Counted from the stretch's first letter, positions 45,342 to 54,412 are shown. The stretch is DNA of 64,000 nucleotides from Tectiglobus sp963922535 (GCA_963922535.1 CAWUIN010000002.1:20958-84957), one strand, 5' to 3'. Made by a program: numbers and translations. Notes: a model not told the origin generated them from the sequence alone.

Positions 45342-46616
45342 ATGTTACCAATGCAGCAGGAACCTGCTACGACACATGTAAATAGAATGCGGCTGTTTAA
45401 CCGCAATCGACAGCAACGACTGCGTCACGCTGTTTTGCGACACAAAGCTATTTCCCGTCAGGGAATTCAGGAACGCCTTTTCACGATGGTCTTCTCCGGC
45501 CTTGTGTATCCGCAAATCTGGGAGGACCCGATCGTTGATCTGGAAGCGTTGGATTTGAAGGATGGTGAGCACATCGTTGCCATTGCTTCAGGCGGCTGCA
45601 ACATTCTGAGTTACCTTTCTGCCGCTCCGGTACGCATTACTGCTGTCGATCTTAATACCGCCCACGTTGCGCTGAATAAATTGAAGCAGGCGGCGGTGCG
45701 GCATTTTCCGGATTACCGCACCTTCCATCGTTTTTTTGCGGAAGCTGACGCGCGCGATAACGTGCAGGTATATGAGCAATTCATTCTCCCGCATCTTGAC
45801 GAAACATCCCGCAAATATTGGGAAAGCCGCAATCTGATCGGCCGCCGGCGCATAGCCTACTTCCGCAACAATCTTTATAAACACGGTTTGTTGGGTGCCT
45901 TTATAGGTATGAGCCATATGCTCGCCCGCTTTCATGGCCGAAATCCACGCAAAATTCTGGCGGCCCGCAGTCGCGCTGAGCAACGTCAAATCTTCGAAGC
46001 CGAATTGGCGCCATTGTTTGAAAAGCGCCATATACGCTGGCTTTTGAACAAACCATCGGCTCTGTTTGGTCTCGGTATCCCACCATCGCAGTTTGAAGCG
46101 CTTAAGGGCAAGGAAAAGCACATGTCAAAAGTGCTTCTGCAGCGCCTGGAACGCCTGGCTTGTGATTTTGACCTGCAGGACAATTATTTTGCGTGGCAGG
46201 CGTTTGGCCGCCGCTATGCAACCGGAGGAGCTGGCCCGCTGCCGCCCTATCTTAAACCGGAAGCTTTTGAGAAATTACGCCAGCGTATCGATAACCTTGA
46301 AATCGAGCATCGCTCCTTCACAGAATATCTCGCCGCGCAGGAAAACGCTTCTCTGGATGGTTACGTTCTTCTGGACGCCCAAGACTGGATGACCAACGAA
46401 ATCTTAACAGGACTGTGGCAGGAGATTGATCGTACCGCCAAACCAGGTGCGCGCGTCATATTCCGGACAGCCGGAGAGGAAAGCATTCTGCCTGGCCGCG
46501 TACCCGATGAAATTCTGGCAAAATTTACTTACGATGAAGAAAAATGCCGCGAATGGGTAAAGAACGATCGTTCATCCATTTACGGCGGCTTCCATCTCTA
46601 TGTTCACAAAGGCTGA
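45342..46616 (+). CDS. btaA: BtaA: SAM:diacylglycerol 3-amino-3-carboxypropyltransferase
   Basis: BtaA transfers the 3-amino-3-carboxypropyl group of SAM to diacylglycerol, giving diacylglycerylhomoserine, the first step of betaine lipid (DGTS) synthesis. The ATG at 45342 (MLPMQQEPATTHVNRM) with GAGG just upstream gives 424 residues; the frame is open from a TTG at 45207. Typical stretches are TMVFSGLVYPQIWEDPIVD, VAIASGGCNILSYL (SAM site) and YVLLDAQDWM. It is followed 29 bp later by btaB, as in Rhodobacter and rhizobia. The lipid replaces phospholipids when phosphate is low. I did not find a convincing Pho box upstream. Confidence 0.93.
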   Translation: MLPMQQEPATTHVNRMRLFNRNRQQRLRHAVLRHKAISRQGIQERLFTMVFSGLVYPQIWEDPIVDLEALDLKDGEHIVAIASGGCNILSYLSAAPVRITAVDLNTAHVALNKLKQAAVRHFPDYRTFHRFFAEADARDNVQVYEQFILPHLDETSRKYWESRNLIGRRRIAYFRNNLYKHGLLGAFIGMSHMLARFHGRNPRKILAARSRAEQRQIFEAELAPLFEKRHIRWLLNKPSALFGLGIPPSQFEALKGKEKHMSKVLLQRLERLACDFDLQDNYFAWQAFGRRYATGGAGPLPPYLKPEAFEKLRQRIDNLEIEHRSFTEYLAAQENASLDGYVLLDAQDWMTNEILTGLWQEIDRTAKPGARVIFRTAGEESILPGRVPDEILAKFTYDEEKCREWVKNDRSSIYGGFHLYVHKG

Positions 46617-46645
46617 GCAGCCCAACCCGGCGTGGGAGATACTTC

Positions 46646-47305
46646 GTGAGTAACCGAACTGGCGATGCTGCCAAACACATGGACGGCATCTACAAATATC
46701 AACGTTATATTTACGACGCGACACGCAAGTATTATCTACTTGGTCGTGACCGCATGCTGGATGAATTGCAGCCAGCAGAGGGCCAGAACGTGATCGAGGT
46801 CGGTTGCGGCACCGGGCGCAATTTAATTCTCGCTGCCCGGCGTTATCCCGGTGCTCGGTTTTACGGGTTCGATATATCAAATGAAATGTTGATCACCGCC
46901 CGCGCTGCAATAGCCCGGGCTGGTTTGTCGGAGCAGATTACCGTTGTGCAGGGTGACGCTACGGCATTTGATCCACAGAAGATGTTTTCTATAGACGGCG
47001 CAGACCGGGTTTTCATCTCCTATGCCCTGTCGATGGTCCCGCCATGGCGTCAGGCCATCGACGCGTCTATGGCTGCGGTTGGAGAGAGTGGCAGCCTCCA
47101 CATTGTTGACTTTGGGCAGCAAGAAGGCTGGCCTAAGTGGTTTAAGACGATGCTTTTCACCTGGCTGGAAAAGTTTTCTGTATATCCCAGGGCTGAGCTT
47201 GCAGCAGAACTCACCGCGCGCGCAGACGGCAGTGGCTTCAATCTCGATTTCCAAAAGCTTTATCGTGGATATGCCGATTATGCAGTGTTGCGGCGGCAAC
47301 CATGA
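46646..47305 (+). CDS. btaB: BtaB: diacylglycerylhomoserine N-methyltransferase
   Basis: BtaB methylates the amino group of diacylglycerylhomoserine three times with SAM to yield DGTS. Translation starts at GTG 46646 (MSNRTGDAAKHMDGIYKYQR) with GGAGA 7 bases upstream, giving 219 residues. The frame reaches back to 46544, overlapping btaA. Motif I is EVGCGTGRN at 51-59, and YALSMVPPWRQAI and ARAAIARAGLSE are typical of class I methyltransferases. It forms an operon with btaA. Confidence 0.92.
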   Translation: MSNRTGDAAKHMDGIYKYQRYIYDATRKYYLLGRDRMLDELQPAEGQNVIEVGCGTGRNLILAARRYPGARFYGFDISNEMLITARAAIARAGLSEQITVVQGDATAFDPQKMFSIDGADRVFISYALSMVPPWRQAIDASMAAVGESGSLHIVDFGQQEGWPKWFKTMLFTWLEKFSVYPRAELAAELTARADGSGFNLDFQKLYRGYADYAVLRRQP

Positions 47306-47421
47306 TTTTATGCCACTGACCTTTAACATTTAAAGTTTTATATAAGGGCAGATAACCGGGGGCATTTGGGTCAGGTCACTTTGAGCATGCGATACAGCCC
47401 AATGGCGCGCCAGTTGAAAAG

Positions 47422-47700
47422 TCAGGAGATTTCTTCGAGCTGTTTAAATAGCTCCATCTGCTGCGTGATTTGGGAATTTCTGTTTTTATTGCGGCGCATG
47501 TCTATGATACTTTTCACAATAATCATGCCCTCAGCACCAACCGTCTCGATAGCTTCTTGATAGGTGTAACCGGCTTGCTTAATGAGATCCATGCGATCCA
47601 GAATGAGTGCAATCGACAAGCGCTCGCCAGTGTTATATGACGCAAAAGGTCTGCCGTTTTCAAATTCCTCAACGAGATTTACCGTCGTAATACCAATCAT
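47422..47700 (-). CDS. hypothetical protein, 92 residues
   Basis: I do not recognise it. It is a soluble, charged protein (VNLVEEFENGRPF, LDRMDLIKQAGYTYQEAIE, RNKNRNSQITQQMELFKQLE) without signal peptide or membrane span, ending in a likely helical tail. The ribosome site is weak (AAAGAAA). It is convergent with btaB, 116 bp away. Codon use and a clean helical pattern make it plausible as a gene, but it could be spurious. Confidence 0.4.
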   Translation of the reverse strand: MIGITTVNLVEEFENGRPFASYNTGERLSIALILDRMDLIKQAGYTYQEAIETVGAEGMIIVKSIIDMRRNKNRNSQITQQMELFKQLEEIS

Positions 47701-48144
47701 GCCGAATTTCTTTTGTTATTGAAATATCGACTCAATTCATACCATGACGTCAGTAACCACATCGATAACATCGATGGGCAGTCTTGAATTTTGCCGTGGA
47801 TATGTTTTGACATTATCCCGGCATAAAATTTTTACAGGCTGTTATTACACAGACAGATAAAAAATCATCTGTTTCTGCATTCAAGATATACGTGCGTATT
47901 TCTCCAAAGGATTCGGCCTCAAGTCAATGCTTAAATAAAAAATGCACAGCTCTTCTGCTTGTTCTTAAATAAGTATTAAATAATTTGCGAGATTGTGGCA
48001 TGTTTTTAATATCAGATTGGGAAAGGTGCTTTCCGGTCTGGACGGTATTATTTATAAGCCCAAATCTAAATCAGCTATGATCCGCCAGTCCATATCAAAA
48101 CAAAACGCAGAATTTCAATTCGCCTGTCATTAATATTCCACTAC
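47701..48144. other. AT-rich intergenic region
   Basis: About 440 bp with many short stops in all frames. I see no open frame with a ribosome site. It ends at the mobile element at 48145. Confidence 0.5.
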
Positions 48145-48244
48145 GGGCACTCATCCAAATAAACGCTTCAATTTTAGTGAGAAATAACCCGCAATATGCG
48201 GCTTTGGCTTACGAAAATTGAAGCGTTTATTTAGGTGAGTGCCC
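48145..48244. mobile_element. MITE-like element, AATAAACGCTTCAATTTT family, copy 1 (100 bp)
   Basis: Inverted ends of about 31 bp: left starts GGGCACTCATCCAAATAAAC and runs to GCTTCAATTTT; right is its reverse complement with few mismatches and ends GTGCCC. A 3-bp direct repeat TAC flanks both ends and looks like a target duplication. The centre is short and non-coding. Copies 2 and 3 are at 51113 and 52941. Confidence 0.75.
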
Positions 48245-48702
48245 TACGCCTTGGACTTACATTTTCGGTTGCGCATTTCGCGCTTTAATTCGCGAGCAAC
48301 CTCGTCGCCAAGTATCGCGCCACGTGAAATAAGAGCAGGTGTCAACTGTGTATTGTTGGCCTCTCTAAGCCGGGCGCGTGCGCCCATGGCCTCGGTATAT
48401 CCGCGCTGCAACTGGTCGCAGGTGAGCGTTTTCTTTTTCATTTTGTATGCAAACAGGCGCACTCCGGATGCATCGGCATTGGCCGAGGCAGGCTGATCAA
48501 TCCACCGGGCTGAATCGTCTGCCAGTATTTGGTTAAGTGCCGTCCGGCGTTTTGCCATGCATTCAGCGCTGTCGTTGACGCAATTGAGGCCGAGACTGAG
48601 ACTATCAGATTGCAGTTCTGGCTTTGCACAGCCAAAAATAAGCCCGCTCAGGCCGATAAAAACAAAAGCTAAACAGAATTTGCGGCAACATACGTTCGAC
48701 AT
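48244..48702 (-). CDS. lipoprotein of unknown function
   Basis: The ATG at 48702 (MSNVCCRKFCLAFVFIGLSG) with GAAGGA about 10 bases upstream gives 152 residues; the frame opens at 48774. A lipoprotein signal ends in LIFGC (C25), though Phe at -2 is not typical. The mature protein has two Cys pairs (NCVNDSAEC, RKCKSKA and LTCDQL) and a basic C-terminus (RELKREMRNRKCKSKA). Family unknown. The stop codon TAG begins in the TAC flank and ends in the last base of the mobile element. Confidence 0.7.
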   Translation of the reverse strand: MSNVCCRKFCLAFVFIGLSGLIFGCAKPELQSDSLSLGLNCVNDSAECMAKRRTALNQILADDSARWIDQPASANADASGVRLFAYKMKKKTLTCDQLQRGYTEAMGARARLREANNTQLTPALISRGAILGDEVARELKREMRNRKCKSKA

Positions 48703-48905
48703 TAGCAAACGTTCCTTCAAGCTGTCGACGGGACGGTGATTGCATAGAAAATTATCGAGACCAGCGTATGGCATTACAATATTATATCGTGTACGCCTTG
48801 TAATTATCCATGAGCTATTAGCGTTTGGCGCCCAGTAAGCGATTAAATGCCTGATTTAGCATAGCGCATTGGTTATTCCATAAAGTGTGGTGAAAGAATA
48901 CGGCA

Positions 48906-49880
48906 ATGGTGAAGGCAATCCGCATCCATGAATACGGCGGTCCAGAGCAAATGCTATGGGAAGATATCGATGTTCCGGCGCCGGGCGATGGTGAAATCCA
49001 TGTCAAACACCACGCGATTGGCTTAAATTATATCGATACGTACCATCGTAGCGGACTTTACAGGCTTCCAAAGCTGCCCGCCATACTTGGCACCGAGGGA
49101 GCTGGCGAAATTGTTGCAGTGGGTGCTGGAGTCCGGGATCTGACCGTCGGAGATCGTATCGGCTACGCCAACCCAATAGGCAGTTATTGCCAGGAGCGCG
49201 TTATGCCGGCGGATCGCGCCGTCAAATTACCAGATACGATTGACTATTCTACCGCTGCAGCAATGATGCTGCAGGGCATGACAGTGCGTTACCTGCTGTG
49301 CCAGACTTATAAAGTCACAGCAGATACAACGATGCTGTTGCATGCCGCAGCAGGCGGCGTCGGGCTTATCGCCTGTCAATGGGCGAACCATCTTGGCGCA
49401 ACGATCATTGGTACGGCTGGCTCGGATGAAAAATGCGCATTAGCGAAAGCTAACGGCGCAACCTATTGCATTAACTATAATACTGAGGATTTTGCCGCAC
49501 GCGTGAAGGAAATTACATCCGGCCAGGGATGCGATGTGGTTTATGATTCTATTGGTCAGGCAACGTGCCCGGCGTCGCTGGAGTGCCTCAAGCCACGCGG
49601 CTTGTTCGTCACATTCGGGAATGCCTCCGGGCCTATTACGAACTTTGATGTCAGTGCCTTGGCTTCCAGGGGATCGCTCTATATGACGCGCCCCACGCTG
49701 TTTCATTACGTCACAACCCGAAATGACTTGCTGTCCAATGCCAATGAGCTTTTTGAAATGGTGAGCCATGGACACGTTAAAATCCAGATCAGTCAAGCTT
49801 ATCCGCTGGTAGACGTGCAGCAAGCGCATAGAGATCTTGAGGCACGCAGAACAATGGGCGCGACAGTGCTTATGCCATGA
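48906..49880 (+). CDS. qor: NADPH:quinone oxidoreductase (zeta-crystallin type)
   Basis: A 324-residue medium-chain dehydrogenase/reductase without zinc ligands. The N-terminal GroES-like domain opens MVKAIRIHEYGGPEQMLWED. NYIDTYHRSGLYRLPKLPAI is typical of QOR, and the Rossmann motif is AAAGGVGLIACQWANHLGAT near residue 150. It reduces quinones with one electron from NADPH, a detoxifying role. It stands alone; the ribosome site is weak. Confidence 0.93.
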   Translation: MVKAIRIHEYGGPEQMLWEDIDVPAPGDGEIHVKHHAIGLNYIDTYHRSGLYRLPKLPAILGTEGAGEIVAVGAGVRDLTVGDRIGYANPIGSYCQERVMPADRAVKLPDTIDYSTAAAMMLQGMTVRYLLCQTYKVTADTTMLLHAAAGGVGLIACQWANHLGATIIGTAGSDEKCALAKANGATYCINYNTEDFAARVKEITSGQGCDVVYDSIGQATCPASLECLKPRGLFVTFGNASGPITNFDVSALASRGSLYMTRPTLFHYVTTRNDLLSNANELFEMVSHGHVKIQISQAYPLVDVQQAHRDLEARRTMGATVLMP

Positions 49881-50181
49881 TCTTAGGAGACTACTTGGCG
49901 ACCACGATAACTGCAGAGAAAACGACCGCGTTTACCACGACCAAAGCTTGCGTGAACAGCCAAAAATGTATCAAGTTCATGCAAGGTCTCAAAGCTTCAT
50001 GAACCGCCGCTGCGGCTTGGATGCCACGTCGCCAGCTTAATTACAACCATCCGGCGGCGGATCGCAACAAAACTCGCTAGAGTTTACCAGAAATATCCTT
50101 ACTTTCGTCTCGTTTCCTGATCTTGAAAAGCCAATTGTAATGATCGAAAAGCAAGATTATTGAAATTCAAAGATATTCATT

Positions 50182-50700
50182 TTAATTAATTTGTTCATCT
50201 AGCTTTATAAGCTCACTCAAGTGTTTTCTAACTAAAGTGATGTTTGATTTAAATATAACATCAGGAGCTGTTCTGACAGCCTCTTCAAGCTCCTTCACAA
50301 GCTCACTGCGTTCGTTTTCCGGAATTGAATTATCTTCTTTGAGCGCGTTTAATTCTTCCAGCAAAGCTTTTCGAGGTTCAATAAAATCACCTGTTTCCGG
50401 ATCAAAACCAGTCATGATAAATGATACAGTCTGAGCAACTTCATCAAGCTCTTCAAACGACTTGAAGCCATGTTTCAAAGCAACGCTCTCTAATTCGGCT
50501 ATAAGCCTCGTGTCCGGCTTGTCACCAGCACCATTAATTTTTTCAAGTACATCATTTAAATCAGGATCTGCCTTGATATAGTTTTGAATAGTTTTATCCG
50601 TAAGTTTAATTTCCCTGAATTCATGTTGCGCAAATGCCGGCAGTGCAAAAAGAATAGCCATGGCGGTCAATGAGCAAAGTTGTATAAAAGAACGGATCAT
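50182..50700 (-). CDS. secreted hypothetical protein
   Basis: The ATG at 50700 (MIRSFIQLCSLTAMAILFAL) with GGAG upstream gives 172 residues; the frame opens at 50721. A signal peptide ends near AFAQ. The mature part is acidic and helical (EFREIKLTDKTIQNYIKA, FKSFEELDEVAQTVSFIMTG, ELVKELEEAVRTAP). I do not know the family. The opening LTDKTIQNYI resembles LSDRSVQTIMNY of the secreted protein at 11.6-12.2 kb, so the two may be distant relatives in the periplasm. Confidence 0.65.
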   Translation of the reverse strand: MIRSFIQLCSLTAMAILFALPAFAQHEFREIKLTDKTIQNYIKADPDLNDVLEKINGAGDKPDTRLIAELESVALKHGFKSFEELDEVAQTVSFIMTGFDPETGDFIEPRKALLEELNALKEDNSIPENERSELVKELEEAVRTAPDVIFKSNITLVRKHLSELIKLDEQIN

Positions 50701-51361
50701 TCCTGTTAGTCTCCAAGTCATTAATCTAGGTGTATTGTGTCACTTGCGTTATCACCAGCAATGTGCAGCGTCATGCAATTTTAAGTGTACACTTAATCAA
50801 CGCGAATTCTGTCCTATCAAAGGCCTGAAACTGAATAGCAGCATCTCAAAATCCATAACCATCGTAGATTGTTTGAGACAGGAGGAACAACCTCATCAGA
50901 TATTAATGGTTAAAATTATGATAGATAAACAACTTTGATGTCTCACAGAAGAAAGCGTCGGAAAAATTTTTATTAACCAAAATATTTTCAAGCTTGCACA
51001 GCCTTTATTACAGTTGGATAGCTTTTGTCTCGCAGGCCGCTGAAATAAAAGCTTAGCACTCCTTAATCTATAAATCACATGCACATTGAGTCCTGTTTAG
51101 ATAGCGTAACAGAATAAACGCTTCAATTTTGATAATAATTGGACATGATGTGGGGCTTCGGCGCAGAAGATTGAAGCTTTTATTATGCTCAAGCTTCTTA
51201 GCCAACCACGGGACGGTGTTTATATCTCCCGTGCCAGGCATTCTTGCTGCGGGCGGAAACCAGACTGCCGATTCGCCTGAAGCGCCTGACTGAGTGGAAG
51301 TTGCAGAAACACGCCCTGGATCAAGAGAGGCTGGCATATTTTTTAACTATCGCATTATTTC
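50701..51361. other. intergenic region with a degenerate mobile element
   Basis: About 660 bp between the minus-strand hypothetical and malonyl-CoA decarboxylase. Apart from the repeat at 51113-51184 I find no gene or terminator with a clear T run. Confidence 0.45.
51113..51184. mobile_element. MITE-like element, AATAAACGCTTCAATTTT family, copy 2 (degenerate)
   Basis: AATAAACGCTTCAATTTT (51113-51130) is inverted to GATTGAAGCTTTTATT at the right end with a few changes. The outer GGGCAC ends seen in copies 1 and 3 are lost. The centre GGCTTCGGCG resembles the centre of the other copies. Confidence 0.6.
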
Positions 51362-52828
51362 TTACGAATCGTCGCTGGATATCGGGTTTTGTTTATTGCC
51401 GGCCGTTACATCTCCAGGTGTTTCCTGCTCTGCATCAGCGGCCGACGCATCCGATTTATCTTTAGCTGCCGCATCGTGGCTCCGCGGCTTAACTTTTACC
51501 ATACTTCTGATGCTGCGCCCGGCGGCTATGGTGCCATCATTGGCGTAGGCTTCATGGTTCTTTTCGATATCTCCCAGGACATAGAGATAATTGACCATGA
51601 GGCCATGTGCCTGGCGCAAACCGCGGGAAGAAAGATCAGCCGGCCAGTTAATACGCTCCAGACGTGCACCGTTGCCGAGATGAAACCGTGCAACCGGATC
51701 GACTGGTTGCCCCCGATTGTTCCTGGCATTGAGGAGGTATGCAGCTGCCAGAGCCTGCATCGATGGCTCCAGTTTGTCGACCAACGCCTCGTTGATCGCC
51801 CATTCACCGGCGCGTATAGTCGTTACAGTCTCCTGGGTTGACTCACCCAGTATATCACAATGTTCTGTATCTGCGAGGTTCTCAAGCCAACTGGCAAAAC
51901 CTGGCACCGGCGATAACGTGACGAACGTGCGCAACGATGGGCATTCACGTGAGAGTTCTTCAACCACCTGCTTGATCAGGAAATTGCCAAACGAAATGCC
52001 GCGCAAGCCATTCTGGCAATTGGATATGGAATAGAAGACTGCCGTTGTTGGCGCAGTTTCTTCTTCCAGCTTCGACGGTTCCAATGCAAGGACACTCGAA
52101 ATATTAGCTGGTATCTCATTCATCAAGGCAACTTGTACGAAAATGAGCGGTTCATCCACCAGTGAAGGATGGAAGAATGCAAAACATCTGCGATCTGCAG
52201 GATTAAGCCGGCGACGCAGGTCATCCCAGCCGTTAATCTGATGGACAGCCTCATAGGCAATAATTTTATCAAGAATTGACGCCGGCGTATTCCAGTCGAT
52301 ACGGCGCAGCACGAGAAACCCGCGATTAAACCATGACTGCAAGAGATGTTCGACATCGCGATCAATAATTCTCAGTTCCTCAAGATCAGGCTGTGTACGC
52401 ATGAAGCCTATGAGATCGCTACGCATGCGCACAATTTCAGCCGTTCCTCCGGCCGCGCTATTAACACGACGGAAAAATTCCTGCAGCGGACTTGCGAGAC
52501 TGTTTTGCAGCTTTACAAGATTATCCGGGTTAGGTTTGCTCATGTATTCTTGAGCCGCAAGGCAGACCTTTTCCGTGTTGGGTTTGAGTGTGTTGGCGAG
52601 ATAGCTGAAGAAACTGAGTTTGGCGTCCTGCGTTGACATTTCGTAATGGTGAGCAAGCTGACGCGCAATGGCAACGCCGGAAGCCTCGCCGCGTACGGAC
52701 ATCAGCGCCTGAGCAAGTTCCTGCAATCCTTGTTCAGAACCATGGGGAAAAAAAGCACGCGGCAGAAAGATCCGGCTCTGGTCAGCAACGGTGTTAAGAA
52801 GTTCCTGCAAAAATTTAAAATTACTCAT
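51362..52828 (-). CDS. malonyl-CoA decarboxylase
   Basis: The enzyme converts malonyl-CoA to acetyl-CoA and CO2, and by removing malonyl-CoA relieves the block on fatty acid oxidation. The 488 residues include the N-terminal helical domain and the C-terminal acetyltransferase-like domain with CQNGLRGISFGNFLIKQVVE, TLSPVPGFASWL and ARFHLGNGARLERINW, which carry the conserved Ser and His. The C-terminal tail (KPRSHDAAAKDKSDASAADA) is polar. Rhizobia often encode it with malonate uptake genes (mat operon), but none is seen here. The ATG lies 16 bp downstream of an ACGAGA stretch. Confidence 0.95.
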   Translation of the reverse strand: MSNFKFLQELLNTVADQSRIFLPRAFFPHGSEQGLQELAQALMSVRGEASGVAIARQLAHHYEMSTQDAKLSFFSYLANTLKPNTEKVCLAAQEYMSKPNPDNLVKLQNSLASPLQEFFRRVNSAAGGTAEIVRMRSDLIGFMRTQPDLEELRIIDRDVEHLLQSWFNRGFLVLRRIDWNTPASILDKIIAYEAVHQINGWDDLRRRLNPADRRCFAFFHPSLVDEPLIFVQVALMNEIPANISSVLALEPSKLEEETAPTTAVFYSISNCQNGLRGISFGNFLIKQVVEELSRECPSLRTFVTLSPVPGFASWLENLADTEHCDILGESTQETVTTIRAGEWAINEALVDKLEPSMQALAAAYLLNARNNRGQPVDPVARFHLGNGARLERINWPADLSSRGLRQAHGLMVNYLYVLGDIEKNHEAYANDGTIAAGRSIRSMVKVKPRSHDAAAKDKSDASAADAEQETPGDVTAGNKQNPISSDDS

Positions 52829-52940
52829 GGAAATTCTCGTGCAATCTTTGATGACAATTGGATGTCAAGGCGCCGGATAGCATGAATGCGAACACAACCA
52901 TGGTCAAGATCGACCTATCAACCTGCATGTCGCAATATTA

Positions 52941-53039
52941 GGACGCCTACCAAAATAAACGCTTCAATTTTCTAAGCCGAAGCGGCCTGTCGCGGGCCAC
53001 TTACGATCAAAATTGAAGCGTTTATTTTGGTGGGCACCC
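52941..53039. mobile_element. MITE-like element, AATAAACGCTTCAATTTT family, copy 3 (99 bp)
   Basis: The left end GGACGCCTACCAAAATAAAC is inverted to the right end GTTTATTTTGGTGGGCACCC with few mismatches, and the shared core AATAAACGCTTCAATTTT is perfect on both sides. Its centre is in the opposite orientation to copy 1. It sits 26 bp beyond the end of the phasin gene. No duplicated target is certain. Confidence 0.7.
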
Positions 53040-53065
53040 TGAGATCGATTATCTTGGCCAGAAAT

Positions 53066-53440
53066 TCAGGTATCAGGCTTTGCCTTGTGCGTCATACCAG
53101 TCATTATTTTGCCCATTTCATCGGCCTGTTCCTGATAGGCTTTTATAGCCTTCTCAGCGTGGCGATTCTGGATTTCCACGCATTCTTTAATATCCTTCGC
53201 CTTTGCAAGTTCGGAAAGGAATGCGAAACCAGCTTCCATATTTTGTTCAGCATACGATATTGCTCTAGCCTGAACTTCGTGCGCGTCCGCGGCGGCAGTT
53301 CCCGATGTTTGCTGCATTGCCGACTGAGCCTGGCGCGCTGCGTCCATGAATTGTTCATAGACGTTTTTGGCGAGTTCGACGTTTTTTTCCGCCATTTGAC
53401 GAACGGCTTCCGGGACCTCGAAATCCTCGATGTTTTTCAT
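53066..53440 (-). CDS. phasin family protein
   Basis: A 124-residue protein starts at the ATG at 53440 (MKNIEDFEVPEAVRQMAEKN) with AGGAGA 6 bases upstream. It is an amphipathic helical protein (VELAKNVYEQFMDAARQAQS, FLSELAKAKDIKECVEIQN) of the Phasin_2 type that coats polyhydroxyalkanoate granules. Polyhydroxyalkanoate synthase is not in the window. Together with the nearby malonyl-CoA decarboxylase and the fatty acid oxidation genes it fits a carbon-storage lifestyle. Confidence 0.85.
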   Translation of the reverse strand: MKNIEDFEVPEAVRQMAEKNVELAKNVYEQFMDAARQAQSAMQQTSGTAAADAHEVQARAISYAEQNMEAGFAFLSELAKAKDIKECVEIQNRHAEKAIKAYQEQADEMGKIMTGMTHKAKPDT

Positions 53441-53620
53441 AGAGTTCTCCTGCATTGGAATTAATATATGCGATTTTGTGATATATTGGCAGTATATTAA
53501 ATCTCTCGCAATCTTTGATCACTTTTCTTCTGAATGGTGTTAAATATGAATTGCAAGGTAAATGCGATCAAAATGGAAAACAAGTCAGAGACTGCCCGCA
53601 TTGGGTGAAATACCAAACCG

Positions 53621-54412
53621 ATGACTTGGAAATATTGTCATAAATGTAACCTCATCCGGCAGGGCCTGGTAAACGTGAACGAAAAAAGAACGCAATACAT
53701 CCAACGTATCAAGAAAATGTTCACTCCCGCCAATACTTGCGGTGCTCAATCTTTGCCCACTTCTCTGAGCGCTACGGAACGCCACAAACTGGCCCACGAA
53801 CTGCGTACGTCGTTTGGTGTTATTCTGGCGCGTGTGGATGCGCTGCTGCAGACAAGCATGAGTAAACACACCGAAATTCACCGCACGTCCTACCTGGAAG
53901 AAATCCGCCTTGCGGCAAATCATGCTCTCGAAGTTATCGATAAAACCACCAGCGATCCGGACGATAATGCTACTGATCCTCTTCCTTACACCGATCTTTA
54001 CGATAACGTGCTGCAGGCCATCGCGCTTGTTGAAATACAGGCGCAGGATGCTGGCGTTAAAATTTCAATCGATACTCTGGATGACCTGATATCTGTGCGC
54101 GCAAAACCTTCCGCACTTCGGCAAATCTTGATTAATATACTTGTCAACGCAATCAAATTTACCCCCGACGGCGGCAAGATTGACGTCGGCATAAGTGTCG
54201 CAAACCAGACCTGTACAATCGCGATACGCGATAATGGAATTGGCATTGCTCCCGCCGAGCTTGCGCGGATAAGAAATACACGCTCAGGTCATGGTTATGG
54301 ATACAGTATTGCCAATTCTCTGGCCGCTGCTTGCGGTGGCGAACTTTCAGTTGAAAGCCAGCGCAACGTTGGCACAACTGTATCGTTAACTTTTGCGCGG
54401 CAAACCAGCTGA
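53621..54412 (+). CDS. soluble sensor histidine kinase
   Basis: A 263-residue protein has only the kinase core. The H box is HELRTS at H59 (AHELRT), the N box ILINILVNAIKFTPDGG has N176, and the G1 box RDNGIGIAP is at about 203-211. The G2 box reads GHGYGYS instead of the usual G-x-G-L-G-L. There is no membrane segment or sensor domain in the first 50 residues, so it works in the cytosol and probably receives its signal by partner proteins. There is no response regulator beside it. The start is uncertain: the ATG at 53717 is also possible. Confidence 0.85.
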   Translation: MTWKYCHKCNLIRQGLVNVNEKRTQYIQRIKKMFTPANTCGAQSLPTSLSATERHKLAHELRTSFGVILARVDALLQTSMSKHTEIHRTSYLEEIRLAANHALEVIDKTTSDPDDNATDPLPYTDLYDNVLQAIALVEIQAQDAGVKISIDTLDDLISVRAKPSALRQILINILVNAIKFTPDGGKIDVGISVANQTCTIAIRDNGIGIAPAELARIRNTRSGHGYGYSIANSLAAACGGELSVESQRNVGTTVSLTFARQTS

